Shown piece after piece: positions 24,020-32,741 of a stretch of DNA of 64,000 bases; the stretch's first letter is position 1, and every line of letters starts with the position of its first letter. The stretch covers positions 124,001 through 188,000 of the forward strand of contig NZ_MVID01000003.1 in NCBI RefSeq assembly GCF_002086815.1, given 5' to 3'. The position numbers and the translations under genes were made by a program. Below the pieces are notes generated by a model. The model saw nothing but the letters and a program-made list of their open reading frames with translations, was not told where the DNA came from and did no database searches. The DNA comes from Mycolicibacterium parafortuitum. Its GTDB lineage: Bacteria > Actinomycetota > Actinomycetes > Mycobacteriales > Mycobacteriaceae.

Positions 24020-25701
24020 CCGCCACCGTCGAGGCCGCACCGCCGCAACCCGAGGTCACCGCCACCGCGGGGTCCGGGCGCGGCGCGGCCTTGACGCTGC
24101 TCACCACGCTGTCGGTGCTGTACTTCGCCGTCGGCGCGGTTCTGGTGTTGCGCTACAACCTGTTCGACCCCGACGCCCCCAGCCGCGTCGCGAACGCCGG
24201 CTATGTGTTCATGAGCCGCGACCCGCACCTGTCCGCAATCGGGTTCGTGTGGAACCCGTTGCCCAGCCTCGCGCAACTGCCCGTGCTGATGTTCGCGGAG
24301 TGGTGGCCGGCGCTCAAGACGCACGGACTCGCCGCCGTCGTGCAGAGCGCCGTCTTCATGGCCGGCGCTGCGGTGATGATCCGCGGCATCGCGATCGACC
24401 GCGGGCTGAAACCCCTGTGGCGGCGACTCGCGGTCGCATGCTTTGCGCTGCAACCGATGATCATCGTCTACGGCGCGTCGGGGATGAGCGAGGCCGCCGA
24501 GATCTTCGCCATCGTATGGTGCGCCCGGCATCTGCTGCGCTGGGTGCAGACCCGCCGCGAGGGCGACCTCGCCTGGGCCGGAATCGCTTTGGGCGTCGGG
24601 TATCTGGCCCGCTACGAGGTGGTGGTCGCGGGCGCCGGCGCGGCGCTGCTGGTGGCCGCGGTGGCGATGTACGGAGCCAGGGAGCGCGGCAAACTCGCCG
24701 GCTCCGCGCTGATGGTGCTCATCGTGGTGTTCCCGCTCGCCACCGCGTTCGCGACCTGGGCGCTGACCGGCTGGGTGGTGACCGGCGAGCTGTTCGCCAC
24801 GCTGTCGTCGCGGTACGGCAACGACCACCAGGTCCAGGCGGCGATGCAGAAGGCCGGACCGCTGACCCGGGCCGCCTCCGACGACTGGGTGGTGATCTCG
24901 GCCCGCCTTCTCGGCATGCAACCGTTCCTCGGGCTGGCGACGGCGGCCGCCGTCGTGGTCGCCGCACTGCGGCGCCGGGTCGATGTGCTCGTCCCGCTGG
25001 CACTGTTCGGTCCGGTGCTCGCGTTCGCGGCGTGGGGGCAGTACTCGTCCACCACGTTCGGCTGGTTCCGCTTCTACCTGTTGGCGATACCGATGGTGGT
25101 GTGCATCGCGCTGGCGTTCTGGTCCCCGGCCCGCGACCCCGGCGACGAGCGCGGTGCGGTCCTGACCCGGCGGGCGGGGGCGGCGCTGATCGTCGCGTCG
25201 CTGGTGATCGGATTCCCGGTGACGGTGCGGGCGGCGATGGACGACCGGATCGGCAACCAGCAGCTGCAGTACGGCCTGCCGCAGCTGCACGATCCGGAAC
25301 GCTATCCGCCCGGTGAGCTGTGGTACCGCAGGCTGATGGTCGACGACCGCCGGCTCGCCGAATATTTCGACCGCAGGAACCTGCCCCCGGGTTCGGTGCT
25401 GATGGACACATTCAACACGTGGGGAGTGTGGTTGGCGTCGGGCAACCCGAAGCAGTTCCTGATCACCAGCGACTACGACTTCACCGCGGCGCTGAACAGA
25501 CCCTGGGACTTCGGCGTCGAGTTCATCGTCGCGACCAGCCCGTCGCTCGGCGACTCGGATGCCGTCAGCCAGCGCTATCCGACCATGTGGGCCGACGGCG
25601 CGGGATTCGGCATGCGTGTGCTGTCGGTGGCCGGTGCCTCCGGTGACGAACGGTTCCGGGTGTACCGGGTGACCGGTCCGCCGGCGCCACCGCGCAGCTG
25701 A
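24016..25701 (+). CDS. GT-C-type membrane glycosyltransferase (GT39/GT83-like)
   Basis: A 561-residue integral membrane protein starting at GTG 24016 (GTGA overlap). After a short Pro/Ala-rich tail there are about 11-12 hydrophobic helices. The first extracytoplasmic loop carries an acidic pair in YNLFDPDAPSR and then WNPLPSLAQLP, as in polyprenyl-phosphate-sugar-using GT-C enzymes. The last 130 residues form a soluble domain with NLPPGSVLMDTFNTWGVW. It would transfer single sugars outside the cell, perhaps decorating or priming the polymer made by the upstream GT2. It is the last gene of the operon and converges with the next gene 6 bases away. The donor and acceptor are unknown. Confidence 0.75.
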   Translation: MTATVEAAPPQPEVTATAGSGRGAALTLLTTLSVLYFAVGAVLVLRYNLFDPDAPSRVANAGYVFMSRDPHLSAIGFVWNPLPSLAQLPVLMFAEWWPALKTHGLAAVVQSAVFMAGAAVMIRGIAIDRGLKPLWRRLAVACFALQPMIIVYGASGMSEAAEIFAIVWCARHLLRWVQTRREGDLAWAGIALGVGYLARYEVVVAGAGAALLVAAVAMYGARERGKLAGSALMVLIVVFPLATAFATWALTGWVVTGELFATLSSRYGNDHQVQAAMQKAGPLTRAASDDWVVISARLLGMQPFLGLATAAAVVVAALRRRVDVLVPLALFGPVLAFAAWGQYSSTTFGWFRFYLLAIPMVVCIALAFWSPARDPGDERGAVLTRRAGAALIVASLVIGFPVTVRAAMDDRIGNQQLQYGLPQLHDPERYPPGELWYRRLMVDDRRLAEYFDRRNLPPGSVLMDTFNTWGVWLASGNPKQFLITSDYDFTAALNRPWDFGVEFIVATSPSLGDSDAVSQRYPTMWADGAGFGMRVLSVAGASGDERFRVYRVTGPPAPPRS

Positions 25702-25707
25702 GAGCCG

Positions 25708-26679
25708 TCAGCTCGCCGTGAGGTCCACCGGCAGGCGGAGGGTGGCCAGCAGGCCGCGATGGTCGGCGCCTGGCACGACGACCGTCCGCACGCCCGACGC
25801 CGAGCAGTTCCTGGTCAGGATGTGGTCGATCCCGATCAGCGGCGGACGGTACCCGCGGCCGGGATAGCTGCGCGCCAGACCGGCGCCGGCGTCGACGGCC
25901 GCGTCGCCGTAGCCCTCGTCGAGCAGCTTGCGGAACGGCGCCATCTCATAGGTGGAGTTGAAGTCGCCCGCCACGATCACCGCGCCCGCCCCTGCGCTGA
26001 CGCCGATCTCGCGCAGCGTGTCGGCGAACGCCGTGAGGTCGGAACGCCACGCGTCGATCGGCATCGGCCACGGCGCGGCCAGGTGGACCGACAACACGGT
26101 CGCGTCGACGCGTACCCCCGGGACCCGGATCCTCGACCCGACCATCGGCAGTGCGTAGCCGTCGATCCGGCCCGGATGCACGAGCGGGAACCTGCTCCAG
26201 ATACCGATTCCCGCCGCCATCGGCGCGGGCACGATCACCCGGTGCGGGAACACCTGGTCCATCCCGGCGGCGGACAGACCGTCGGCGGCCTCCTGCGTCA
26301 TCTCCTGTACCGCCACCACATCGGCGGAGTTCGCGGCCAGCGCGGCGAGCGCATCCGGATCCGCCTGTCCCATACCGAGATTGGCGGTCAACACGCGTAA
26401 CTCGACGGTCGCGGCCTCGGCTGCCGAGGCCACCTGATAGCGCGGGACGTAGACCCACATCAGCGCGACGGTCAGCGCCACCGCGACCAGGCTCAGCACC
26501 CAGCGCCTGCCGAGGGCGAACAGCAGCATCGCCGCCGGCGCGGCCACCGACAGGTACGGCGCGGCGGCGGCCAGGATCAGCGTCGGGTGCCCGGAGATGG
26601 GCAGGTACCGGGCCGTGAAGCCCACCGCCGCGACGACGAGGGCAGCCAGGCCCAGCAGCGTCGCGAGAAACCGGATCAT
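25708..26679 (-). CDS. Membrane-bound endonuclease/exonuclease/phosphatase family protein
   Basis: A 323-residue protein with about three N-terminal membrane helices (residues 1-80) and a C-terminal EEP domain. Catalytic signatures are VLTANLGMGQAD, VVAVQEMTQEA (Glu), VIVAGDFNST (Asp/Asn), GIDHILTRN and GADHRGLLA. The nuclease/phosphatase fold is then likely presented outside the cytoplasm. Substrates could be extracellular nucleic acid, phospholipid or sugar phosphate. It lies directly downstream of fgd1 on the same strand (18 bases apart) and may share its transcript. Confidence 0.8.
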   Translation of the reverse strand: MIRFLATLLGLAALVVAAVGFTARYLPISGHPTLILAAAAPYLSVAAPAAMLLFALGRRWVLSLVAVALTVALMWVYVPRYQVASAAEAATVELRVLTANLGMGQADPDALAALAANSADVVAVQEMTQEAADGLSAAGMDQVFPHRVIVPAPMAAGIGIWSRFPLVHPGRIDGYALPMVGSRIRVPGVRVDATVLSVHLAAPWPMPIDAWRSDLTAFADTLREIGVSAGAGAVIVAGDFNSTYEMAPFRKLLDEGYGDAAVDAGAGLARSYPGRGYRPPLIGIDHILTRNCSASGVRTVVVPGADHRGLLATLRLPVDLTAS

Positions 26680-26697
26680 CCCGCGGGATTCGCGACG

Positions 26698-27708
26698 TCA
26701 GCCGAGCTTGCGCAGCCTCGGCTCCAGGTCACGCTGGAACAGTTCCAGGAACCGGCGCTGGTCGTGGCCGGGGGCGTGGAACACCAGGTGATTGAGGCCC
26801 CAGTCGACGTAATCCTTCACCTTGGCGACGGCCTCGTCGGGGTCGGACGCGACGATCCAGCGCTTGGCGACCTGCTCGATCGGCAGGGCGTCGGCGGCCT
26901 TCTCCATCTCGATCGGATCGTCGATGGAGTGCTTCTGCTCGGCGGTCAGCGACAGCGGTGCCCAGAACCGGGTGTTCTCCAGCGCCAGTTCCGGATCGGT
27001 GTCGTAGGAGATCTTGATCTCGATCATCCGGTCAACGTCGTCGGGGTTCTTGCCCGCGGCCTCCGCACCTTCCCGCATGGCCGGGATCAGCTTGTCCTTG
27101 TAGAGCTCCTCCCCTTTGCCGGAGGTGCAGATGAAGCCGTCACCGGCGCGGCCGGCGTACTTGGCGACCTGCGGGCCGCCCGCGGCGATGTAGATCGGGA
27201 TGCCGCCCTCGGGCACGTCGTAGATCGACGCACCCTTGGTCTTGTAGTACTCGCCCTCGAAGTCGACGCGGTCACCGAGCCACAGTTCGCGCATCAGCCG
27301 GACGGATTCGCGCAGCCGCGCGTAGCGCTCCTTGAACTCCGGCCACTCGCCCTCGTAACCGGTCGCGATCTCGTTGAGCGCCTCACCGGTGCCGACACCG
27401 AGGAAGATCCGGTTCGGGTACAGGCATCCCATGGTCGCGAACGCCTGGGCGATGACGGCCGGGTTGTAGCGGAAGGTCGGGGTGAGCACCGAGGTGCCCA
27501 GCTGCAGCCGCTTGGTGCGTTCCCCGACGGCGGTCATCCACGCCAGCGAGAACGGGGCGTGGCCGCCCTCATGCCGCCAGGGCTGGAAGTGGTCGCTGAC
27601 GGTGGCGCTGTCCATGCCGTGCTCTTCGGCGGCGACGGCGAGTTCGACGAGTTCGCGAGGCGCGAACTGCTCCGCCGACGCTTTGTAGCCCAGTTTCAGT
27701 TCAGCCAT
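26698..27708 (-). CDS. fgd1: F420-dependent glucose-6-phosphate dehydrogenase Fgd1
   Basis: A 336-residue luciferase-like TIM-barrel enzyme that reduces cofactor F420 with glucose 6-phosphate and supplies F420H2 to nitroreductases and other F420 enzymes. The match to mycobacterial Fgd1 is obvious: [20 protein letters not shown] at the N-terminus, [49 protein letters not shown] and [20 protein letters not shown]. The start is ATG 27708, only 23 bases from the divergent MBL gene. Its presence shows the organism uses F420. Confidence 0.97.
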   Translation of the reverse strand: MAELKLGYKASAEQFAPRELVELAVAAEEHGMDSATVSDHFQPWRHEGGHAPFSLAWMTAVGERTKRLQLGTSVLTPTFRYNPAVIAQAFATMGCLYPNRIFLGVGTGEALNEIATGYEGEWPEFKERYARLRESVRLMRELWLGDRVDFEGEYYKTKGASIYDVPEGGIPIYIAAGGPQVAKYAGRAGDGFICTSGKGEELYKDKLIPAMREGAEAAGKNPDDVDRMIEIKISYDTDPELALENTRFWAPLSLTAEQKHSIDDPIEMEKAADALPIEQVAKRWIVASDPDEAVAKVKDYVDWGLNHLVFHAPGHDQRRFLELFQRDLEPRLRKLG

Positions 27709-27731
27709 AGTTATGTTTCTACACTCGCTTC
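27709..27731. promoter_or_regulatory. 23-base divergent gap, leaderless start for the MBL gene
   Basis: On the plus strand TACACT (27720-27725) lies 6 bases before ATG 27732, which places transcription start at or next to the start codon. On the minus strand TAGAAA (27721-27716) stands 7 bases before fgd1 ATG, a poorer match to TANNNT. The gap is too short for two full promoters, so -35 contacts must lie inside the neighbouring genes. Confidence 0.5.
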
Positions 27732-28478
27732 ATGGCACCGGCAGTCACGGCCATCACCGAGCGCGTGCACTTCGCCCAGACGGACCTGGTGAACTGGACG
27801 CTGGTCACCGGCTCCGACGAGAGCGGCGGCGGGGTGATCCTGATCGACGCGGGCTTCCCCGGGCACCGCGAGGACGTGCTGGCCTCGCTGCGCGCCCTCG
27901 GCTTCGACGCCGGCGATGTGCGCGCAATCCTGTTGACCCACGCCCACATCGACCATTTCGGCACCGCGATCTGGTTCGCAGGAACCCACGGCACCCCGGT
28001 GTACTGCCACACCGACGAGGTCGGGCACTCCAGGCGCGAATATCTCGAGCAGGCCTCCCCGGTGGCGGTGGCCCGCAACGCATGGCAACCGAAGTGGCTC
28101 AAGTGGTCGGTGTCGATCATCCGTAAGGGCGCGCTGACCCACGAGGGAATTCCGACCGCGGCCGCGCTGACCGCCGACACCGCCGCACAGCTGCCGGGCG
28201 CCCCGGTGTGCGTTCCGACGCCGGGGCACACCGGGGGGCACTGCTCGTACGTGGTGGACGGGGTGCTCGTCAGCGGCGACGCGCTGGTCACCGATCATCC
28301 GGTGTCGGGCCGCCGTGGCCCGCAGCTGTTGCCGTCGGTGTTCAACCACGACCAGGCGGCCTGTCTGCGCAGCCTCGACGCGCTCGGCAACCTCGACACC
28401 GAGGTGCTGCTGCCCGGACACGGCCCGGTGTGGCGGGGATCGGTGCGCGACGCGGTGGATCAGGCCAGATTGCCGTAG
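27732..28478 (+). CDS. MBL-fold metallo-hydrolase (Rv0406c-like)
   Basis: A 248-residue metallo-beta-lactamase-fold hydrolase. The metal site THAHIDH (His70, His72, Asp74, His75), the third histidine in TPGHTGGHCSYV, the aspartate in VLVSGDALV and the final histidine in LLPGHGPV are all present, so it should bind two metal ions and be active. The substrate is not inferable; relatives hydrolyse thioesters, lactones or phosphodiesters. M. tuberculosis keeps the same gene beside fgd1. The 3' end overlaps the small membrane gene by 19 bases. Confidence 0.88.
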   Translation: MAPAVTAITERVHFAQTDLVNWTLVTGSDESGGGVILIDAGFPGHREDVLASLRALGFDAGDVRAILLTHAHIDHFGTAIWFAGTHGTPVYCHTDEVGHSRREYLEQASPVAVARNAWQPKWLKWSVSIIRKGALTHEGIPTAAALTADTAAQLPGAPVCVPTPGHTGGHCSYVVDGVLVSGDALVTDHPVSGRRGPQLLPSVFNHDQAACLRSLDALGNLDTEVLLPGHGPVWRGSVRDAVDQARLP

Positions 28479-28750
28479 AAGAGCAGGAAGATCGCGGTCA
28501 GCGCCAGGCCGCACGCGACGACGATCGCCGGCATCAGGATCATCGTGTCGAGTTCGTCGTCGTCGAGGACATCGTCGGAGAAGCGGCCGAACAGCACCCG
28601 TGCGATGCCGGTACGGCGGAACGTGTGCACCAGAGCGCGCACCGCCTTGGACTCTCGCCTGTTGCCGATGAACAGCCGCGACACCGCGCCCAGCACGAAG
28701 GTCAAGGCCGCAGCGGCCAGCAACAGCCAGCCCACGGTCGCCTGCGACAC
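28460..28750 (-). CDS. Small two-helix membrane protein of unknown function
   Basis: A 96-residue protein starting at GTG 28750, ten bases after the flavin-enzyme gene upstream. Two helices (about 8-27 and 73-94) flank a basic loop with RRTGIARVLFGRFSDDVLDDDELDTM, where an acidic patch precedes helix 2. I do not recognise a family. It is the last gene of the run that starts with the GNAT gene, so it may be a membrane partner of that set. It overlaps the MBL gene end to end by 19 bases. Confidence 0.6.
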   Translation of the reverse strand: MSQATVGWLLLAAAALTFVLGAVSRLFIGNRRESKAVRALVHTFRRTGIARVLFGRFSDDVLDDDELDTMILMPAIVVACGLALTAIFLLFYGNLA

Positions 28751-28760
28751 ATCGGCAAGC

Positions 28761-29438
28761 CTATAGCGCGGTCTGGCCGAGGTGCTCGACGATCGTGTCG
28801 AGGCCGTCCTGGCCGTCGTCCGGGTCCAGCAGCAGGACGCCACCCCCGCCGTCTCGGATGTGCCGTGCGATCTCGGCGGCGATCTCGCCGGGCGGACCCG
28901 ACAGCTCCAGAAGACCGGCGGTGATCAGCACCGGATGCCGCTGCGGCGGGCGCGGCATCGTCGCGACGCCGCGGACGGTGAAATGGGCGCCGCGGTGCTC
29001 GACCGGCCGGATCCGGTCGGGATCGACGTAGCGGCCCGCCTGGCGGTCGGCCGTCACGGCGTCCTCGGCCCAGCTGTCCCAGAATTCGCGTGCGACGGCG
29101 GCGAACTCCTCGGCACGGTCGCGGTCGCAGGAATCGGCGATGCGCCATCCGGCCCGGCCGCCGGACAGGTGGTCGACGGTGGCCAGTTTCCGCGCCACGT
29201 CGAACGGCTCAGCGGTGTCGGTGTCCACCACCGCGACGAGGCCGATGCGATCGGTCACCGCCGGCAGCGCGGCCAGTACGGAGAACGGGTCGGGCGCGCT
29301 GTCGAGGACGAAGTCGAGCAGGACGAAGTCGAAACGGCCGCGCTCGGCCGACCGGGCGATGCGCACGCAGGCGTCGAACCCGGCCGTCCCGGGAATCCGC
29401 GTCGCCAGGCGAATACCGTTGGGGCGCTCAGCATCCAC
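28761..29438 (-). CDS. Short LLM-class flavin-dependent oxidoreductase-like protein
   Basis: A 225-residue protein starting at GTG 29438. It looks like the N-terminal part of a SnaA/NtaA-type luciferase-like monooxygenase: IARSAERGRFDFVLLDFVLD, DHLSGGRAGWRI and EHRGAHFTVRG are family motifs. Full-length enzymes have 330-440 residues, and the middle barrel strands are missing before a C-terminal EIAAEIARHIRDGGGGVLLL segment. It may be an in-frame deletion derivative, a subunit that works with the neighbouring enzymes, or inactive. It overlaps the preceding LLM gene by 11 bases. Confidence 0.65.
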   Translation of the reverse strand: MDAERPNGIRLATRIPGTAGFDACVRIARSAERGRFDFVLLDFVLDSAPDPFSVLAALPAVTDRIGLVAVVDTDTAEPFDVARKLATVDHLSGGRAGWRIADSCDRDRAEEFAAVAREFWDSWAEDAVTADRQAGRYVDPDRIRPVEHRGAHFTVRGVATMPRPPQRHPVLITAGLLELSGPPGEIAAEIARHIRDGGGGVLLLDPDDGQDGLDTIVEHLGQTAL

Positions 29439-30555
29439 CGGCCAACCCCCAGTGCTCGGCGAGTAACCGATGCGACCGCAATCGGTCGGGGTGGCGATGG
29501 GTCACCGAGGTGATCACCAACTCGTCGGCGCCGCTGACCCGTTGCAGCGCATCCAGCCGGTGCGCCACCTCGTCGGGATCTCCGACGAATTGTGTTGCGG
29601 TACGGTCCTTCACCACCGCCTCCTGTTCGGCGGTCAACGGCGCGACGAGATCCGGGTCGGGGTAGGGCGACGCACCGTCACCGGCCCTGATCGAATACAC
29701 CCAGTGGCCGTAACTCGACGCCAGATGCCGTGCGGTGGCATTGTCCTCGGCGACCACGACGTCGGCCGACACCACCACGTAGGGTTCGGCCAGCGCCGGC
29801 GAGGGCTGGAATTCGGCGCGGTACACCTCGACGGCGTCGAGCGCGGTGGCCGGGGTGATGTGGTAGCTCGCGACGAACGGCAGACCGCGCGCGGCCGCGA
29901 CCCGCGCGCTTTGGCCCTTGCTGCTGCCGAACACCCACGGGGTCAGCGCCGAGCCCTCCCCCGGCACGGCGTGCGCCTCGACGTCGCCGATCCGGTAGCG
30001 GCCGGCGATCATGGCGAGGATGTCGTCGACCTGTTCGGCGAAATCCGGTGCGACGGCCTCGGGTTGCTGCAGCACCGACATCCGGGCCTTGAGCCGCGGG
30101 TTACGCATCATCGCGGTGATGTCGAACGGTGCCGGGATCACCACGCCGTCGATCTGCCGCCACGGCGGCACGGGTTTCGGTTCCCGCTTCACGGCGCCGT
30201 CCCGCTGCGCCTCGCGGCGCCGCTGGCCCGAGCGCCCGACGCCGAGGTCGATCCGCCCTGGATGGAACGCCTCGAGCATGCCGAAGGTCTCGGCGACCGC
30301 GATCGCGGTGGTCTGGCCGAGCTGGACCGCCGCGGCGCCGACCCGGATGCTCTGTGTCGCCGCGGCGATCTGCCCGATCAGTACCGCGGGCGCCGAGCTG
30401 GCGACCGAGACGAAGTGGTGTTCGGCCACCCAGAATCGCCGATACCCCCAGCGTTCGGCGTGCTGGGCCAGGTCGACGGTGTTGCGCAGGGCGGTGGCCG
30501 CGTCGGAGCCCTCGGGGATCGGCGCGAGATCCAGGATGGACAGTGGAACGGTCAT
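29428..30555 (-). CDS. LLM-class flavin-dependent oxidoreductase (luciferase-like)
   Basis: A 375-residue bacterial-luciferase-type enzyme of the alkanal monooxygenase group. The N-terminal LSILDLAPIPEGSDAATALR, RFWVAEHHFVSVASSAPAVL and GRIDLGVGRSGQ are characteristic of the MsnO8-like LLM family. A long basic insert (GQRRREAQRDGAVKREPKP) sits after the GRS motif. It should use reduced FMN with O2 on an unknown substrate. Starts at ATG 30555, overlapping the upstream gene as ATGA. Confidence 0.82.
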   Translation of the reverse strand: MTVPLSILDLAPIPEGSDAATALRNTVDLAQHAERWGYRRFWVAEHHFVSVASSAPAVLIGQIAAATQSIRVGAAAVQLGQTTAIAVAETFGMLEAFHPGRIDLGVGRSGQRRREAQRDGAVKREPKPVPPWRQIDGVVIPAPFDITAMMRNPRLKARMSVLQQPEAVAPDFAEQVDDILAMIAGRYRIGDVEAHAVPGEGSALTPWVFGSSKGQSARVAAARGLPFVASYHITPATALDAVEVYRAEFQPSPALAEPYVVVSADVVVAEDNATARHLASSYGHWVYSIRAGDGASPYPDPDLVAPLTAEQEAVVKDRTATQFVGDPDEVAHRLDALQRVSGADELVITSVTHRHPDRLRSHRLLAEHWGLAGGC

Positions 30556-31499
30556 GGCGTGCTCGCTTTCGCAGACCTGTCGGCGGGAAGTCCGAGGCGT
30601 TGCCGCAGCGTCTCACCGTCGGCGTAGCCGGTACGGAAGCCGGCGCGACGTTGCAGCAGCGGAATGAGTTCGTCGGCGATGACGGGCAGGTCCATGGAGT
30701 TCACGGCCGGGCGCAGCCGGATTCCGTGCACACCGAGGCGGTGCCAGGCGACGATGTGGTCGGCGAGTTCGCGCGGGGTCCCCGAGACCACCAGCGCGTC
30801 CGAGCGTTCGTCGACGACGCCGTCGAACGTGACGTAGAGGTCGGCGTACACCTGCAGACCCCGTCCGCCGGCCTGTTCGACCTCACCGAGGATCGTCGTC
30901 ACCGAGTCATCGTCCTGCGGGGTGATGAACACGAGATCGGCCCCGGCGGCGGCGAACTCGTAGACGCGCGGGTTGTGCGCGAGGGCGGCGACCACCGGTT
31001 GGGGACAAGGCCACAGGTCCCGGACCGCCATGACAGCGCGGAGCGCGTCGTCGAACACCTCCCCGGCCGGCGGGGGCCTGCCGTACAGCTGCGCCTCGTG
31101 CGCCGCAGCGCCGACCCTGATCTGCCATCCGGCCCGGCCGCAGGAGATGTCATCCAGCGTCACAACGGTTTTCGCCAGCTGTCTGGGCGAGGTGTGGGTG
31201 ACGTTGGCCACCGGGACGAGTCCCACGTGCCGCGTCACCGGCGCCACCCGCGCCGCGAGCAGGACCGCATCGGGCCGGCCGGCGAGCCAGCGCGGATCGA
31301 TCTCCGGGCGCCTGCGCCGTTGCGGGGACAGCGAATCGTCGAACGTGACGAAGTCGACGAGCCCGCGTTCGGCGGTCCTGGCGAGGTCCGCCCAGTAATC
31401 GCCCGCCGTCACCGGGCGGGTATCGGTCGTGTGGCGCCACGCCTCGGGATGCCAGCCGTAGCCCTCCAGTGCGACGGCGACCCGCGGCGGCGCGGTCAC
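30552..31499 (-). CDS. LLM-class flavin-dependent oxidoreductase (NtaA/SnaA-like)
   Basis: A 315-residue luciferase-like enzyme beginning at GTG 31499 (GTGA overlap with the GNAT gene). VALEGYGWHPEAWR, LARTAERGLVDFVTFDDSL, RHVGLVPVANVTHTSPRQLA and LDDISCGRAGWQIRVGA are typical of nitrilotriacetate- or alkanesulfonate-type monooxygenases, which need FMNH2 from a reductase. It is somewhat shorter than NtaA (about 440 residues). The next gene overlaps by ATGA. Substrate unknown. Confidence 0.8.
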   Translation of the reverse strand: MTAPPRVAVALEGYGWHPEAWRHTTDTRPVTAGDYWADLARTAERGLVDFVTFDDSLSPQRRRRPEIDPRWLAGRPDAVLLAARVAPVTRHVGLVPVANVTHTSPRQLAKTVVTLDDISCGRAGWQIRVGAAAHEAQLYGRPPPAGEVFDDALRAVMAVRDLWPCPQPVVAALAHNPRVYEFAAAGADLVFITPQDDDSVTTILGEVEQAGGRGLQVYADLYVTFDGVVDERSDALVVSGTPRELADHIVAWHRLGVHGIRLRPAVNSMDLPVIADELIPLLQRRAGFRTGYADGETLRQRLGLPADRSAKASTP

Positions 31500-31999
31500 G
31501 TCAGGACCTTCAGGAACGCGATCGGGTAGACCTCGCCGTCGGCGGGCAGCGGGTCGTCGAGCCGGGTGTAGCCCAGCGAGGTGTACAGCGCCTCGGCCTC
31601 GGGTTGGCGGTCGCCTGTGGTCAGGTAGATCCGGCGGTAACCGCGGGCGGCGATCTCGGCCTCCAGCCGGGACACCAGCGCCTGTGCGTAGCCGCGGCGG
31701 CGGTGCCCACTGTCGGTCCAGATGCGTTTGAGTTCGGCGGTGTGCTCGTCGAAACGGCGGAACGCGCCGCCGGTCACCGGCCGCTCGCCGAGCAATCCGA
31801 CGATCAGCCCGCCTGCCGGTGGTGTGAATTCGTCTGCCGGATACTCGCGCAACCAGGCGTGGACGCGGTCGCGCCTGCCGCCGTAGCGGTCGGCGTATTC
31901 GGTCGCGAGCTCCTCGAGCAGCGGTGCGGCCAGCGAATCGTCCTGGCCCACCGCGACGAAGCGCAACTCACCCACCGCAGGTACGGACATCACCTCCAT
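31496..31999 (-). CDS. GNAT-family N-acetyltransferase
   Basis: A 167-residue GNAT enzyme. The acetyl-CoA pyrophosphate-binding motif is visible as TDSGHRRRGYAQALVSRLEA (motif A), followed by YRRIYLTTGDRQPEAEALYT and SLGYTRLDD (motif B). It acetylates an unknown small-molecule or protein amine. ATG 31999 is used; ATG 31990 in the same frame is possible and has GGAGG close by. It is the first gene of the five-gene minus-strand run with the LLM oxidoreductases. Confidence 0.8.
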   Translation of the reverse strand: MEVMSVPAVGELRFVAVGQDDSLAAPLLEELATEYADRYGGRRDRVHAWLREYPADEFTPPAGGLIVGLLGERPVTGGAFRRFDEHTAELKRIWTDSGHRRRGYAQALVSRLEAEIAARGYRRIYLTTGDRQPEAEALYTSLGYTRLDDPLPADGEVYPIAFLKVLT

Positions 32000-32070
32000 G
32001 TCTAACGCACACCCGCCGCGGGCATTCCACTGCGCGTGTTTTGCTCGGGGTGAGGAAAACTCAGCCCTCC

Positions 32071-32736
32071 TCAGTCGTCGTCGAGGTGTTCGATCAACAG
32101 CGTCAACGTCTCCCAGTTCTCCCGGGTCGCCTCGGCGGCCGCGTCCGCGTCGCGCTTGCGGCAGCACTCGATGATCTTCCTGTGCTGCGCGATCGACTGC
32201 CGCCCGCACAGCGACGAGAAGCGCAGGGACTCCAGCCGCCGAAGCACCGGGGTCACCTGTTCGAGCACGGTCGGGATCAGGTCGTTGCCGCTCGCGGCGA
32301 CGACAACGCCGTGGAACCGGTCGTCGGCGCGGATCGCCGCCGCCGCGTCCCCGGCCGACACGGCATCCGCGAAGTCCTTGTTGGCGCTGACCATTTCGGT
32401 GAAGTCCGACTTGTCCATCAGGGGGACGGCGAGGCGGGCGGCCAGCGCATGCATGGCCGCGGCGACGGTCTGGGCATCGAGCACCGCCTTGCGCTCGATG
32501 GTCGACACCACCGTCGAGCGCCCCGGGACGGTGTGCACCAGGCCGGCGGCCTCCATGCGTGCGAGCGCTTCCCGGATCGGGGTGCGACTGATGCCGAGCC
32601 ACCTCTCCAGGTCGGCGTCGCGCAGTTTCTCCCCGGGCGCCAGCGTGCCCGCGATGATCGCGTCCCGGATCGACTCGTAGGCCTGCTCGCGCAGCAGTGA
32701 TCGCTTGTGCTTCCCGCGCTCGTCCGGAACCGGCAT
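32071..32736 (-). CDS. GntR-family transcriptional regulator (FCD/FadR subfamily)
   Basis: A 221-residue regulator with an N-terminal winged helix (residues about 10-75: AYESIRDAIIAGTLAPGEKL, DLERWLGISRTPIREALARM) and a C-terminal FCD helical ligand domain with ADDRFHGVVVAASGN and the metal-site histidine QHRKIIECCRKRDA. It is divergent from an SDR gene, its most likely target. TACAGT (32749-32744) stands 7 bases before the ATG, so the mRNA is probably leaderless, and a palindrome overlaps that box. Confidence 0.85.
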   Translation of the reverse strand: MPVPDERGKHKRSLLREQAYESIRDAIIAGTLAPGEKLRDADLERWLGISRTPIREALARMEAAGLVHTVPGRSTVVSTIERKAVLDAQTVAAAMHALAARLAVPLMDKSDFTEMVSANKDFADAVSAGDAAAAIRADDRFHGVVVAASGNDLIPTVLEQVTPVLRRLESLRFSSLCGRQSIAQHRKIIECCRKRDADAAAEATRENWETLTLLIEHLDDD

Positions 32737-32741
32737 GCAAA

